NCBI GenBank assembly: GCA_013373205.1
Contig: JABXIG010000025.1
Span: forward strand, 1 to 64,000
Origin: Methylocystaceae bacterium
GTDB lineage: Bacteria; Pseudomonadota; Alphaproteobacteria; Rhodospirillales; Terasakiellaceae
Direction: 5' to 3'
Length of the DNA: 64,000 bases
Positions 36,504 through 45,002 of the stretch are shown piece after piece. The notes below the pieces were generated by a model that made no database searches, was not told the DNA's origin, and was given only the letters and a program-made list of their open reading frames with translations. Every line of letters begins with the position of its first letter. Position 1 is the first letter of the stretch. The position numbers and the translations under genes were made by a program.

Positions 36504-37112
36504 TTAATATGTCTCATCCACCCAAGCGATATATTCCTCGGCCTGATCTGCAACCGATCCCTGAAAATATTCATTTGCATCCAGATTTGGGCCAAAGGAC
36601 TGCAGTAAATAATCTTTCAACAAATAGCTGATTGAACCGGGGATATCGGATTTGGAAATACGCCCACTTATCAGCAACGAAGTGAGTAACTTACGCACTT
36701 CTTCTTCGAGTTGTTCTTTTGTCTGCACCTTGTCCGCACTATGATGCAGATCAGACAGCTCTTTTGCTTTTTCAATTGTTTCGATCAACAAATTAAAGGA
36801 ACATGGCTTTGACAGATATAAATGTTCACAGCCAACAAGGCGGAAGGTTTTTTCTTGGGAATAATGCCCCGACAAAACCACACAGGCTGTTCGGGGGTAA
36901 TGGTTGACGACATAGTTTAAAAGCTCATCGCCCCCCATCTGCGGCATCATCATGTCCGTAACCAGAACATCAAAAGGCTGTTCCTCAAACAGGGCGATTG
37001 CCCCTTGGGCCCCATTTACATACTGAATATCCCAATCCAGATGACTGCGATTAAATGAACGTTTCAACGCATTCAAAACATTCATTTCGTCATCCACAAA
37101 CAGAACTCTCAT
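36504..37112 (-). CDS. Response regulator: REC plus unknown C-terminal region
   Basis: The protein has 202 residues. The receiver (1-118) has LFVDDEMNVLNALKRSF, phosphoacceptor VLVTDMMMPQMGGDELL, VLSGH and YLSKPC. Residues 120-202 have no known output domain; the region is helical and acidic, ending QAEEYIAWVDETY. AAAGGAG precedes the ATG. A CCC-ATTT-GGGG box lies about 55 bases upstream. It is probably co-transcribed with the hypothetical gene at 36081. Confidence 0.87.
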   Translation of the reverse strand: MRVLFVDDEMNVLNALKRSFNRSHLDWDIQYVNGAQGAIALFEEQPFDVLVTDMMMPQMGGDELLNYVVNHYPRTACVVLSGHYSQEKTFRLVGCEHLYLSKPCSFNLLIETIEKAKELSDLHHSADKVQTKEQLEEEVRKLLTSLLISGRISKSDIPGSISYLLKDYLLQSFGPNLDANEYFQGSVADQAEEYIAWVDETY

Positions 37113-37164
37113 CGTCTTTCTCCTTTGATACTCTATTCTGAGTAAAAAAGAGCGACTTTCATAT

Positions 37165-37177
37165 TCCCATTTGGGGA
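37165..37177. promoter_or_regulatory. CCC(C)/GGG(G) inverted repeat, copy 2
   Basis: TCCC-ATTT-GGGGA lies between two minus-strand receiver genes, about 55 bases before the ATG at 37112. Confidence 0.4.
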
Positions 37178-37196
37178 GGATCAGAAAAGGAGTTTA

Positions 37197-38159
37197 TCAA
37201 CCAGCAATCGTGGCGGGTGAAGTCAGCACCAGTTTCACCAGTTCTGCCTGCCTGTTTGTTTCTGTTTTTGCAAAGACCTGTTTCAAATAAGTCCGGGCCG
37301 TGCTGATTGTCAGCCCGATATGTTCAGCCGCCATTTCAAGGGTATAGCCCTGCGATAACTCAGCCGCCAATTTGGCTTCTGATTTTGTTAGCCCGAATAA
37401 ACGTGAAAGAATAAGGAAATCAATAGCTGGCGGACTTTCAGGATCTCCGATGAACAGAAGAACCTGATTTGGTTTTGCCTCCCCAAGAGGCAGGCAACGA
37501 ATGGATAAGTCCCTTTTTCCACAATGACGCGGCAAAGCAATGGCGCCATTATTTTTCTCTTCTTCTTCAAAGGCTGCACTCGCAATAGCCTCGTGCAATG
37601 CGGTCGTTTTGGCGCTGTTCTCCGCCCTTAAGATACGGGTCGGGCTGAGGAAAATTCCTTCTGCCGCTTTAAAAATATTTTGAGCAACCAAATTGCTAAA
37701 CAACAAGCGTGCTTCCAGATCAACAACGCACACCCCCACAGGCATGTGATCAAGCGCCTGATTGCCAATGGCTTTAAAAGATTCACTTTCCAGATCCGCC
37801 AAAGCCTCTTCTATTCCCTGACATAAGTCTTCAAGGTCGCAAGGCTTGGTATAAAAGCGAAAAACATTGGTTTTGTTGATGGAATTGACAGCCGTTTGCA
37901 GGTCTGCCGTTCCGGTTAAAAAGATAATTCGGCAATCTTGATGCTGCTGATGAATGCGTTTTGCCAGCTCTAGACCCGTTAGTTCCGGCATGCGCATATC
38001 TGCGATGATCACATCGACTTTTTCTTTGTTCAGATAATCCAGAACATCATAGGGGCGTTCAAAAAAAGACATATCCCATTCATTGCAACGACCTTTCAGA
38101 TTGCGCTGCATTGAATGCAAAATATTGGCGTCATCATCGACAAATAAAATATGCTTCAC
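37197..38159 (-). CDS. Response regulator, REC - PAS-like - LuxR HTH
   Basis: The protein has 320 residues from a GTG at 38159 (VKHILFVDDD). An ATG at 38210 is in frame but lacks a ribosome site and would place the operator-like box inside the gene. The receiver has LFVDDDANIL, phosphoacceptor VIIADMRMPELTGLE, LTGTAD and YTKPC. A PAS-like middle domain (DHMPVGVCVVDLEARLLFSN) precedes a LuxR HTH (LTKSEAKLAAELSQGYTLEM, ISTARTYLKQVFAKTE). It is a DNA-binding regulator and the likely transcription factor of this island (inference). Confidence 0.85.
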   Translation of the reverse strand: MKHILFVDDDANILHSMQRNLKGRCNEWDMSFFERPYDVLDYLNKEKVDVIIADMRMPELTGLELAKRIHQQHQDCRIIFLTGTADLQTAVNSINKTNVFRFYTKPCDLEDLCQGIEEALADLESESFKAIGNQALDHMPVGVCVVDLEARLLFSNLVAQNIFKAAEGIFLSPTRILRAENSAKTTALHEAIASAAFEEEEKNNGAIALPRHCGKRDLSIRCLPLGEAKPNQVLLFIGDPESPPAIDFLILSRLFGLTKSEAKLAAELSQGYTLEMAAEHIGLTISTARTYLKQVFAKTETNRQAELVKLVLTSPATIAG

Positions 38160-38188
38160 TTCGATTTTACCTGATTTTTCAAAAACCT

Positions 38189-38201
38189 CCCTATACGGGG
38201 A
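38189..38201. promoter_or_regulatory. CCC(C)/GGG(G) inverted repeat, copy 3
   Basis: CCC-TATAC-GGGG sits between the divergent REC-LuxR and PhnD-like genes, 31 bases before the GTG at 38159 and 69 bases before the ATG at 38269. Confidence 0.45.
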
Positions 38202-38268
38202 TATTAGCATATATCAAGACCACGTAATATCGTAACAATAAATAACTTGGTATGAGAGGAATAAAGTA

Positions 38269-39150
38269 ATGTTTTCGTCTTCACGACTAAGAAAAGGCTC
38301 TACCCTTTTGTTGATACTCGGTTTGGGGATCCTTTGCATACCTGTCAAAGCCGATGAAACCGTTCAGGAGAAAACATACCTCTTTGGGATTGTCCCGCAA
38401 CAATCTGCCAGCCGATTGGTTAAAATGTGGTTTCCTTTCATTAATCAATTATCACTGGAAACTGGCTTAAAGATTAGCTTCGCAACAACCAAGGATATTC
38501 CAACCTTCGAAGTTTGCCTTGCTGATGGGGCGTTCGAATTTTCATATATGAACCCTTATCACTACACTGTTTTTAACGAGCTGTCCGGCTATCAAGCCTT
38601 TGCCCATCAAGCCGATAAAAAACTAAAAGGGGTCATCGTCAGTAAAAAAGACAGTTCTTACAATACGCTGGAAGACCTTGACGGAAAAAATATCGCCTTC
38701 CCCTCACCTGCTGCGTTTGGGGCCTCTGTCTTACCGCAAGCCGAAATGCGACAAAAGGGCATCCGGTTTAATCCACATTATGTCAAATCCCATGATTCCG
38801 TCTATCGTTCTGTCGCAGGCGGCTTCCATCCAGCAGGCGGCGGTGTGGGGCGGACCTTTAATGCAACAGCAAGTGATGTAAAAGAAGATTTACGCATTAT
38901 ATATAAAACCAAAGGGTATACCCCCCATGCCTTTGCAACAGCACCACACGTCCCGGCGGAACATGTTTTGAAAGTACAAAACACTATGATGAAAATTGCC
39001 AAAGAAAATCCTGAACTGGTTAAGGCTATTGGTATGTCAGGTTTTAAAAAGGCACAAAACACCGACTGGGACGACGTGCGCGCCTTAAACTTAAAAAACG
39101 ATGTCACGGGGATCATCAGGGAAGGGCAAATCGTATGTCGTTTAAATTAA
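38269..39150 (+). CDS. PhnD-like periplasmic binding protein (sensor input)
   Basis: The protein has 293 residues with a Sec signal peptide (residues 1-28, ending PVKAD). The phosphate/phosphite/phosphonate-binding fold is recognised from YLFGIVPQQSASRLVKMW, FPFINQLSLETGLKISFATT, FEFSYMNPYHYTVFNE, LDGKNIAFPSPAAFGAS and FATAPHVPAEHVLKV. No phnC/phnE transport genes adjoin it. Its stop overlaps the histidine kinase start by 16 bases, so it probably delivers a ligand signal to that kinase (inference). GAGG is well placed. Confidence 0.85.
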   Translation: MFSSSRLRKGSTLLLILGLGILCIPVKADETVQEKTYLFGIVPQQSASRLVKMWFPFINQLSLETGLKISFATTKDIPTFEVCLADGAFEFSYMNPYHYTVFNELSGYQAFAHQADKKLKGVIVSKKDSSYNTLEDLDGKNIAFPSPAAFGASVLPQAEMRQKGIRFNPHYVKSHDSVYRSVAGGFHPAGGGVGRTFNATASDVKEDLRIIYKTKGYTPHAFATAPHVPAEHVLKVQNTMMKIAKENPELVKAIGMSGFKKAQNTDWDDVRALNLKNDVTGIIREGQIVCRLN

Positions 39151-41072
39151 AGACAATTCTAGGCGTTGGGCTTATTCAGCTTATTCTGCTCAGTATCCTT
39201 GTCTATAACAGCCTGCAATATTTAAAAAAATCAAACCAAGAACAGTTCCTGCAAAGGGCGGATACGACAGCCCATCTGATTGCGACAATGACAAGCGATG
39301 CCTTGGTGGCCCTTGATCTCGCAACTTTGGATGCATTGGTTTCACAAACTTTATTGAACAAAGATGTTCTCTATCTACGCATCATTCACACAAATGGTAA
39401 AACTCTCGCCCAAGGTGGTCATAAAGACGCGCTAACAAAACCTTTTCATAAAGATGCGACGATCGATCAAGCCATGCATGATGGCATTTTTCATGCACAG
39501 TCCGATATAAGGATTTCCGACCATTCCCTTGGACAGGTTCAGATCGGACTGGATATAGGGGTCTATGCGCAGTTGATGACACAAGCGCGCAAACGCATGC
39601 TTGGCGTTGCAGCTACCGAGATTATCTTTGTCGCTTTATTTGGCTATCTCCTTGGCTACCTGCTGACAAAACAACTTACTGCAATCCAGTCAGGGGCCAA
39701 GGAAGTTGCAAAAGGTGACTTCGGCCACACAATTCCCGTGAAAGGAAAAGACGAACTGGCTGATACGGCCATCAGCTTCAATAAAATGTCTGTTGCGTTA
39801 AAAGAATTTGCAGAAGAACTTAAAGAAGCCAAAGACAAGGCGGAAGCCAGACAAGTACGGGCAGAAACAATTTTACAATCTGCCGTCAGCAGTATTCATG
39901 CCGGCGTTCTGATCGTCAATGAAAATAATGAAACAGTCCTGACAAACCAATCACTTAAGGATTTTTGGGACACAACTTCCCTATCGTTGGAAGAGCTCAT
40001 CAGCATGAGTAAGGATAATAAAGCCTTGCGAGCCCAAAGACCCATTATCTCTCTTTTTGAAGAGGCTGATAAATATGTTCGATGGACCGAGGTGCATGAG
40101 GGCGATCAATATGTTCTAATCTCGCGTTACAAAATTGATATTGGCGGCTTTATCATTACCATGACCGATGTCAGTTCCATGTATGAAGCAGAAAAACGTG
40201 AAAAAGATCTTCAGCGCAATTTACTGCAAAGCCAAAAACTGGAAGCCTTGGGCACCCTTGCAGGCGGCATTGCCCATGAAATTAACACACCGGTGCAATA
40301 TATAGGGGATAACCTGCATTTCCTGAAAAGTTCGGTCGAACAGCTTGCTGAGGCATTTTCACTCTATCACGCGCTCGTGCAAAACCTGAAAGAAGGTGAA
40401 CACGCCCAACAGGCTGAACAATGCCTGAATAAATATGAAGAGGTCGAAGTCGACTATCTTCTGGAAGAAAGTGTAACGGCTGCCGAAGAATCTATAAATG
40501 GGGTCAAGCAGGTCAGTAACATCGTCCATGCCATGAAAGAGTTTTCCCACCCGGCGAACAAAGCAAAAATGGCAATCGACCTTAATCATGTGATCGAAAG
40601 AACCTCTATCGTTTGTAAAAATGAATGGAAACATCACGCTGAACTTATTTTCAACTTTGATGAGAACATGCCGGAAGTACCGGCATTTGAAGGAGAAATG
40701 AACCAGGTCTTTCTAAATCTAATTGTCAATGCCGCCCATGCTATTGCGGATAAAGGCGGGCGAGATAACACGATTACCATCACAACCAGCTATGATGCAG
40801 ATCATGCCTACATTGAAATCAAAGACACCGGAAGCGGGGTGCCCGACAAGATCAAAGACCGCATTTTCGAACCCTTCTTCACGACAAAGGATGTCGGCAA
40901 AGGCAGCGGTCAAGGTCTTGCCATTTGCCATGACGCCATTGTGAATAAGCATGACGGTGAGATCGAGGTTTCATCACAAGAAAATATAGGCACGACCTTT
41001 AAGATCACCTTGCCACGCCATACAGCGAATAAAGCTCCAAAAACCCCTAACACGGGAGATGATCATGCCTGA
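39135..41072 (+). CDS. Membrane sensor histidine kinase
   Basis: The protein has 645 residues. One N-terminal membrane helix (5-24) and one at about 160-178 bound a periplasmic domain of about 130 residues. A HAMP domain (KGDFGHTIPVKGKDELADTA), a coiled coil and a PAS-like segment follow. The dimerisation/phosphoacceptor segment has His381 in LAGGIAHEINTPVQYI, and the HATPase has NLIVNAAHAIADKGG, IEIKDTGSGVPD and GKGSGQGLAI. It overlaps both the PhnD-like gene (16 bases) and the next receiver gene (8 bases). It is the only full kinase in the island and may serve several receivers (inference). Confidence 0.9.
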   Translation: MSFKLKTILGVGLIQLILLSILVYNSLQYLKKSNQEQFLQRADTTAHLIATMTSDALVALDLATLDALVSQTLLNKDVLYLRIIHTNGKTLAQGGHKDALTKPFHKDATIDQAMHDGIFHAQSDIRISDHSLGQVQIGLDIGVYAQLMTQARKRMLGVAATEIIFVALFGYLLGYLLTKQLTAIQSGAKEVAKGDFGHTIPVKGKDELADTAISFNKMSVALKEFAEELKEAKDKAEARQVRAETILQSAVSSIHAGVLIVNENNETVLTNQSLKDFWDTTSLSLEELISMSKDNKALRAQRPIISLFEEADKYVRWTEVHEGDQYVLISRYKIDIGGFIITMTDVSSMYEAEKREKDLQRNLLQSQKLEALGTLAGGIAHEINTPVQYIGDNLHFLKSSVEQLAEAFSLYHALVQNLKEGEHAQQAEQCLNKYEEVEVDYLLEESVTAAEESINGVKQVSNIVHAMKEFSHPANKAKMAIDLNHVIERTSIVCKNEWKHHAELIFNFDENMPEVPAFEGEMNQVFLNLIVNAAHAIADKGGRDNTITITTSYDADHAYIEIKDTGSGVPDKIKDRIFEPFFTTKDVGKGSGQGLAICHDAIVNKHDGEIEVSSQENIGTTFKITLPRHTANKAPKTPNTGDDHA

Positions 41073-42234
41073 TAATGTTAATATCCTTCTCGTCGATGAT
41101 GAAGAAAACATTCTTTCCAGTTTAAAACGCAGCCTCAGAGGAAGTTTTCATGTCACCACGGCGAAAAGTGGGGCCGAGGCCCTGAACCTAGCAGCAGAAC
41201 ATGATCCACCCTTTGCCGTGGTCGTCAGCGATATGCGCATGCCCGAAATGAACGGTGTGGAAACACTTGAACAATTTGCCAAGGTTTCCCCGGATACAGT
41301 GCGCATCATGTTAACAGGCAACGCCGAACAACAAACCGCCATTGATGCGATTAACACAGGTAAAATTTTTCGTTTCCTCAACAAACCATGTGACAGTGCG
41401 GTTTTATCACAGGCTATTCAGGACGGCATCCATCAACACAAGCTTCTTGTGAGCGAAAAGACCTTGCTGGAAAACACCTTATCCGGCAGCATCAAGCTAT
41501 TGTCCGACATGGCCTATATGATTGCCCCTTTACATAGCTTTCACACCGAAGTTCTTAGACGCTGGGCCAAAGAGCTTGGGTTTCAGCTGGGTTTTAAAAA
41601 TCAATGGGAGCTGGATTTTGCCATTATGCTTTCCCAGATCGGTCGTGTGTCTATTCCGGCTGAAACCTTAACCAGAATTAGTCAAAATGAAAAACTGACA
41701 GACCTTGAACAATCCATTGTCAAAGCCATCCCAGAGGTAGGCTGTAATTTACTGTCCAACATCCCGCGCATGCAAAATGTCGCCAAGATCATTTTATATC
41801 AGGATAAAAATTATGATGGCAGCGGCTTTCCGGCTGATGATGTGAAAGAAGACGATATTCCGTATTTTGCCCGCATTCTCCATGTTCTGAAAGAACTGGG
41901 CAGCATCACCAACGGCAATGAACCCTCACTGAGCGTCATTGCCGAATTTGAAAAACATCCCGATATTTTTGATCATAACATTGTGGCCGCTGTTCATAAA
42001 TATATTGCTCATCATCCGGATGATCTTGAAAAAGCAAGCGCGCGCAAGATCATGGAAACCTGCGGGCTGTTTTCAATTAAAGCCGGTGGCGTTTTACAAT
42101 CCGACCTTTACTATGAAGATGGTCGTTTACTATTGGCAAAAGGAAACACCCTGAGCAGCTCACTTCTGGCAAAATTAAAAAGCATCAGCCGTGTACATAA
42201 AATTCAGGAACCCATTCATGTTCTTTACCGCTAG
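41065..42234 (+). CDS. REC - degenerate HD-GYP response regulator
   Basis: The protein has 389 residues from the ATG at 41065 (GGGAG 6 bases upstream). The receiver has LLVDDEENIL, phosphoacceptor VVVSDMRMPEMNG, MLTGNAEQ and LNKPC. The C-terminal domain follows the HD-GYP layout but has lost catalytic residues: MLSQIGRVSIP replaces LLHDIGK, and YQDKNYDGSGFP replaces HHEKxDGSGYP. It is therefore probably a binding or scaffold protein rather than a phosphodiesterase. It is translationally coupled to the kinase. Confidence 0.85.
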   Translation: MPDNVNILLVDDEENILSSLKRSLRGSFHVTTAKSGAEALNLAAEHDPPFAVVVSDMRMPEMNGVETLEQFAKVSPDTVRIMLTGNAEQQTAIDAINTGKIFRFLNKPCDSAVLSQAIQDGIHQHKLLVSEKTLLENTLSGSIKLLSDMAYMIAPLHSFHTEVLRRWAKELGFQLGFKNQWELDFAIMLSQIGRVSIPAETLTRISQNEKLTDLEQSIVKAIPEVGCNLLSNIPRMQNVAKIILYQDKNYDGSGFPADDVKEDDIPYFARILHVLKELGSITNGNEPSLSVIAEFEKHPDIFDHNIVAAVHKYIAHHPDDLEKASARKIMETCGLFSIKAGGVLQSDLYYEDGRLLLAKGNTLSSSLLAKLKSISRVHKIQEPIHVLYR

Positions 42235-42238
42235 ATGG

Positions 42239-43429
42239 TCATAAAACCCCTTTTGCATCAACAATATCCGCAAACAACGATGTTTTGCGCAAGAATGCTT
42301 TATTGAGCTTTTTATTTGGTTCACCGTCCACACAACACTGTTTCGACATAGCCCAGGCGATATGAAGACAGGATAACATTTTTGTCTCTACTCCCGTAAA
42401 CTTGTCCGGTTCTACATGAAAGGCAATCATTTCCAGAATTTTGTAATTAAATCCCCATAATCCAAGCAGATAGGCACTGATCTCCCCATGTGTCGCCCCA
42501 AAACTTTCTAGTTCCGCCTCTGCCAGACTTGTGCCCTTGGCAAGCTTATCGCGAAAAATGGAAAAATCATCCGGGCGCTGATCCAACAAGATAATCAGTC
42601 CCAAATTACATAGGATGGACGCTGTTAAAAGACGGGTTTTTTCCGGGGGACTAAGATCATATTTCTTGGCAATGTCTTTTGCTAATTCCGCAATCGACAG
42701 GCTGCTTCTATTAATAGATTCCAACATCTCAACCAACCGTTTATCCCCTTGATATTGTCGGAAAATGCCGACCTTGAAAATCAACGCACGGATGGTATCA
42801 AAGCCGATCATACTGACGGCTTCCTGCACATTCAAAATTTGATTAGGACGAGAAAAATAGGACGAATTGGCGAGCTTAAGAATCTCAGTCGTCATCGCAA
42901 CATCTTTTGCGATAATGGCAGACAACTCATTACCGGATGTGTTGGGGTTTTCCAAAGCCTCGATCATTTGTGAATAATGCGTGGGCAAACTAGGGATCGT
43001 TTCCAAAGAACAGATCAACTGGGTCAAGCCCCGCGATGTCAAAAACTGTCGCAGACTCAATGTTTTTTCGACAGTTTCAATCAATAAATCCGGATCACAC
43101 GGTTTGCCCAAAAACTGATGGGCTGGCCCGATGGTTTTAAGAACACTTTCCTGTTCAGCATATCCAGATAAAATAATACGCACAGTCTCCGGCCGCAGGT
43201 CACGCACGCGGGCAAGCAATTCCGCACCGTCCATACCGGGCATACGCATATCCGAGATGACAATATCTATTTCGTCGCTTTTCATAACCTCCAATGCATC
43301 AGGACCGGAAGCGACAAACTGCATATCCCATTCATTTCGTTTCGGGCGCAGCATACGGCGAAGACCTTGCAAAACATTCTTTTCATCATCGACAAACAGA
43401 ATTTTTATTTTTTCGTCTTTCTGCATCAT
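42239..43429 (-). CDS. REC - HDOD response regulator
   Basis: The protein has 396 residues. The receiver has LFVDDEKNVLQGLRRML, phosphoacceptor IVISDMRMPGMDGAE, ILSGYAEQ and FLGKPC. The HDOD domain (about 145-350) includes LETIPSLPTHYSQMIEAL, LKLANSSYFSRPNQILNVQE and the AVSMIGFDTIRAL segment. HDOD proteins are usually non-catalytic signal transducers. It converges on the REC-HD gene with a 4-base gap. Two CCC/GGG boxes (43500 and 43530) lie in its divergent promoter region. Confidence 0.88.
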   Translation of the reverse strand: MMQKDEKIKILFVDDEKNVLQGLRRMLRPKRNEWDMQFVASGPDALEVMKSDEIDIVISDMRMPGMDGAELLARVRDLRPETVRIILSGYAEQESVLKTIGPAHQFLGKPCDPDLLIETVEKTLSLRQFLTSRGLTQLICSLETIPSLPTHYSQMIEALENPNTSGNELSAIIAKDVAMTTEILKLANSSYFSRPNQILNVQEAVSMIGFDTIRALIFKVGIFRQYQGDKRLVEMLESINRSSLSIAELAKDIAKKYDLSPPEKTRLLTASILCNLGLIILLDQRPDDFSIFRDKLAKGTSLAEAELESFGATHGEISAYLLGLWGFNYKILEMIAFHVEPDKFTGVETKMLSCLHIAWAMSKQCCVDGEPNKKLNKAFLRKTSLFADIVDAKGVL

Positions 43430-43499
43430 CTAAGTTTCTCTTTTATATCCTTTTGTCATTCTCTTTCTTCATCCTACTGTTTTTCTCTCTCCCTCACTG

Positions 43500-43516
43500 C
43501 CCCTATATAGGGGGGG
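43500..43516. promoter_or_regulatory. CCC(C)/GGG(G) inverted repeat, copy 4
   Basis: CCCC-TATATA-GGGGGGG is the most perfect copy. It lies 71 bases before the REC-HDOD start, in the divergent promoter shared with REC-EAL. Confidence 0.5.
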
Positions 43517-43529
43517 AAGAAAACTTACT

Positions 43530-43543
43530 CCCCCTGTTTGGGG
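43530..43543. promoter_or_regulatory. CCC(C)/GGG(G) inverted repeat, copy 5
   Basis: CCCCC-TGTTT-GGGG lies 13 bases from copy 4 and 84 bases before the REC-EAL ATG at 43627. Confidence 0.5.
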
Positions 43544-43626
43544 ATAGTCGCTTACTGACTTTCACAACATATTGCCCCCAAAATTAAACGAATATAATGA
43601 TACCTCGCATTCTACCGGGAAATACA

Positions 43627-44886
43627 ATGGTTAAAGTCTTGCTTGTCGACGATGATCAAATGGTGATTAACGGCTTAAAACGCAACCTAAAAAGATTACG
43701 ACCAAACTGGAAAATTATTTCTAGCAATAGTGGGACTGAAGCTCTGGATATTTTACAGGCCCTGAGCCGGAGTGATGATCACAAGATCATTCATTGCAAT
43801 AAAAAAATCAATCGAAGCCTGAATTCCTGTTGGCCTGACCTGATTATCAGTGATGTGCGTATGCCACAAATGAATGGCTATGACTTTTTAAATATTCTGC
43901 GTCAACGTTTTCCCCATAATGCGGATATTCCTGTCATCTTTTTAACCGGTAACAGTACACCAAAAGAGATTTTGCAAGGCCGCCGTGCTGGCATTGACGA
44001 TTACCTACTCAAACCCATCAATCAGGACCTGCTGATCACCACCATTGAATGTCGCTTGGATCAGGTCCGACGCATTCGTAAAGCAGAAGAAGTTCGCCAG
44101 CTTTATTATGCCGAAAAATCCAGAACAAAAGAAAATGGCAAACTGGTAAATGCTCTTTTTCATGCCGTGGATAATGACGAATTTAAGGTCTTTTACCAAC
44201 CCAAAGTCTCTAAAGACGGAAAGGCACATAAAGCAGAAGCCCTTATTCGTTGGATGCCGGATGATGTCACCATGATCCCGCCAAATGTCTTTATCGAAGT
44301 TGCCGAAAAATCTCACATTATCCTCCCCATGACAGAAAGACTTTTGGAGCTTGTGATAGAAGATGTCCGAAATTGGAAAGCAATGGGATATAAAGATATT
44401 CAAGTCGCGATCAATACATCGTCCCTACATTTTATTTCCGGTGAATTTCAAACCCTTATTCGGGAAATCCCAAATGATTTAAGGCGCAATATAAGTTTCG
44501 AGATTACAGAAAGGGATCTCGTGGCTATGAACGCCGATACATTGGCCCAATTAAATGAGGCTAAAAAAATCGGGATTGATGTCTATATTGATGATTTTGG
44601 CGTTGGTCATTCTTCCCTTGCCTATTTAAAAAATATGCCTGTCACGGGAATTAAAATCGATAAATCTTTCATCGATGACATTGAACATTCCGAAACCAGC
44701 GTCCTTCTGTTGGAAAACATCATCCAACTTGGAAAAATATTCGAACTGGCCATCGTCGCAGAAGGTGTGGAAACAGAAGGACAAACTAAAATTTTGTTTG
44801 AACGTGATTGCGACTTCATTCAGGGGTTCTATTTTAGCAAGCCTATGCCGGGTGATCACTACACGACTTTTTTGCAAAGCCTTTAG
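43627..44886 (+). CDS. REC - EAL c-di-GMP phosphodiesterase
   Basis: The protein has 419 residues from the ATG at 43627 (MVKVLLVDDDQ); the frame extends to 43597 but the receiver begins here. The receiver phosphoacceptor is LIISDVRMPQMNGYD, with FLTGNS and LLKPI. An insert of about 20 residues separates the first half of the receiver. The EAL domain is intact: KAEALIRW, INTSSLHF, FEITERDL, YIDDFGVGHSSLAYL, IKIDKSFI and VAEGVETEGQ. It should hydrolyse c-di-GMP to pGpG under phosphorylation control. Confidence 0.9.
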   Translation: MVKVLLVDDDQMVINGLKRNLKRLRPNWKIISSNSGTEALDILQALSRSDDHKIIHCNKKINRSLNSCWPDLIISDVRMPQMNGYDFLNILRQRFPHNADIPVIFLTGNSTPKEILQGRRAGIDDYLLKPINQDLLITTIECRLDQVRRIRKAEEVRQLYYAEKSRTKENGKLVNALFHAVDNDEFKVFYQPKVSKDGKAHKAEALIRWMPDDVTMIPPNVFIEVAEKSHIILPMTERLLELVIEDVRNWKAMGYKDIQVAINTSSLHFISGEFQTLIREIPNDLRRNISFEITERDLVAMNADTLAQLNEAKKIGIDVYIDDFGVGHSSLAYLKNMPVTGIKIDKSFIDDIEHSETSVLLLENIIQLGKIFELAIVAEGVETEGQTKILFERDCDFIQGFYFSKPMPGDHYTTFLQSL

Positions 44887-45002
44887 GCCATACGTCTCAC
44901 ATGCATACCTGCATCTGAAAGTAAGGATAAAAGGGCGCGGTTTACTATTTCACAGACAAGCACAAGGTTCCTCTGATCCATAGCGTTCACCGCGCGCCTT
45001 TT

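Noticed and set aside
44923-44995. GGGCGCGG and CCGCGCGCC arms followed by six T after the REC-EAL gene
   Set aside because: The arms can pair but the intervening loop is about 50 bases; a terminator is possible but the fold is too loose to claim.
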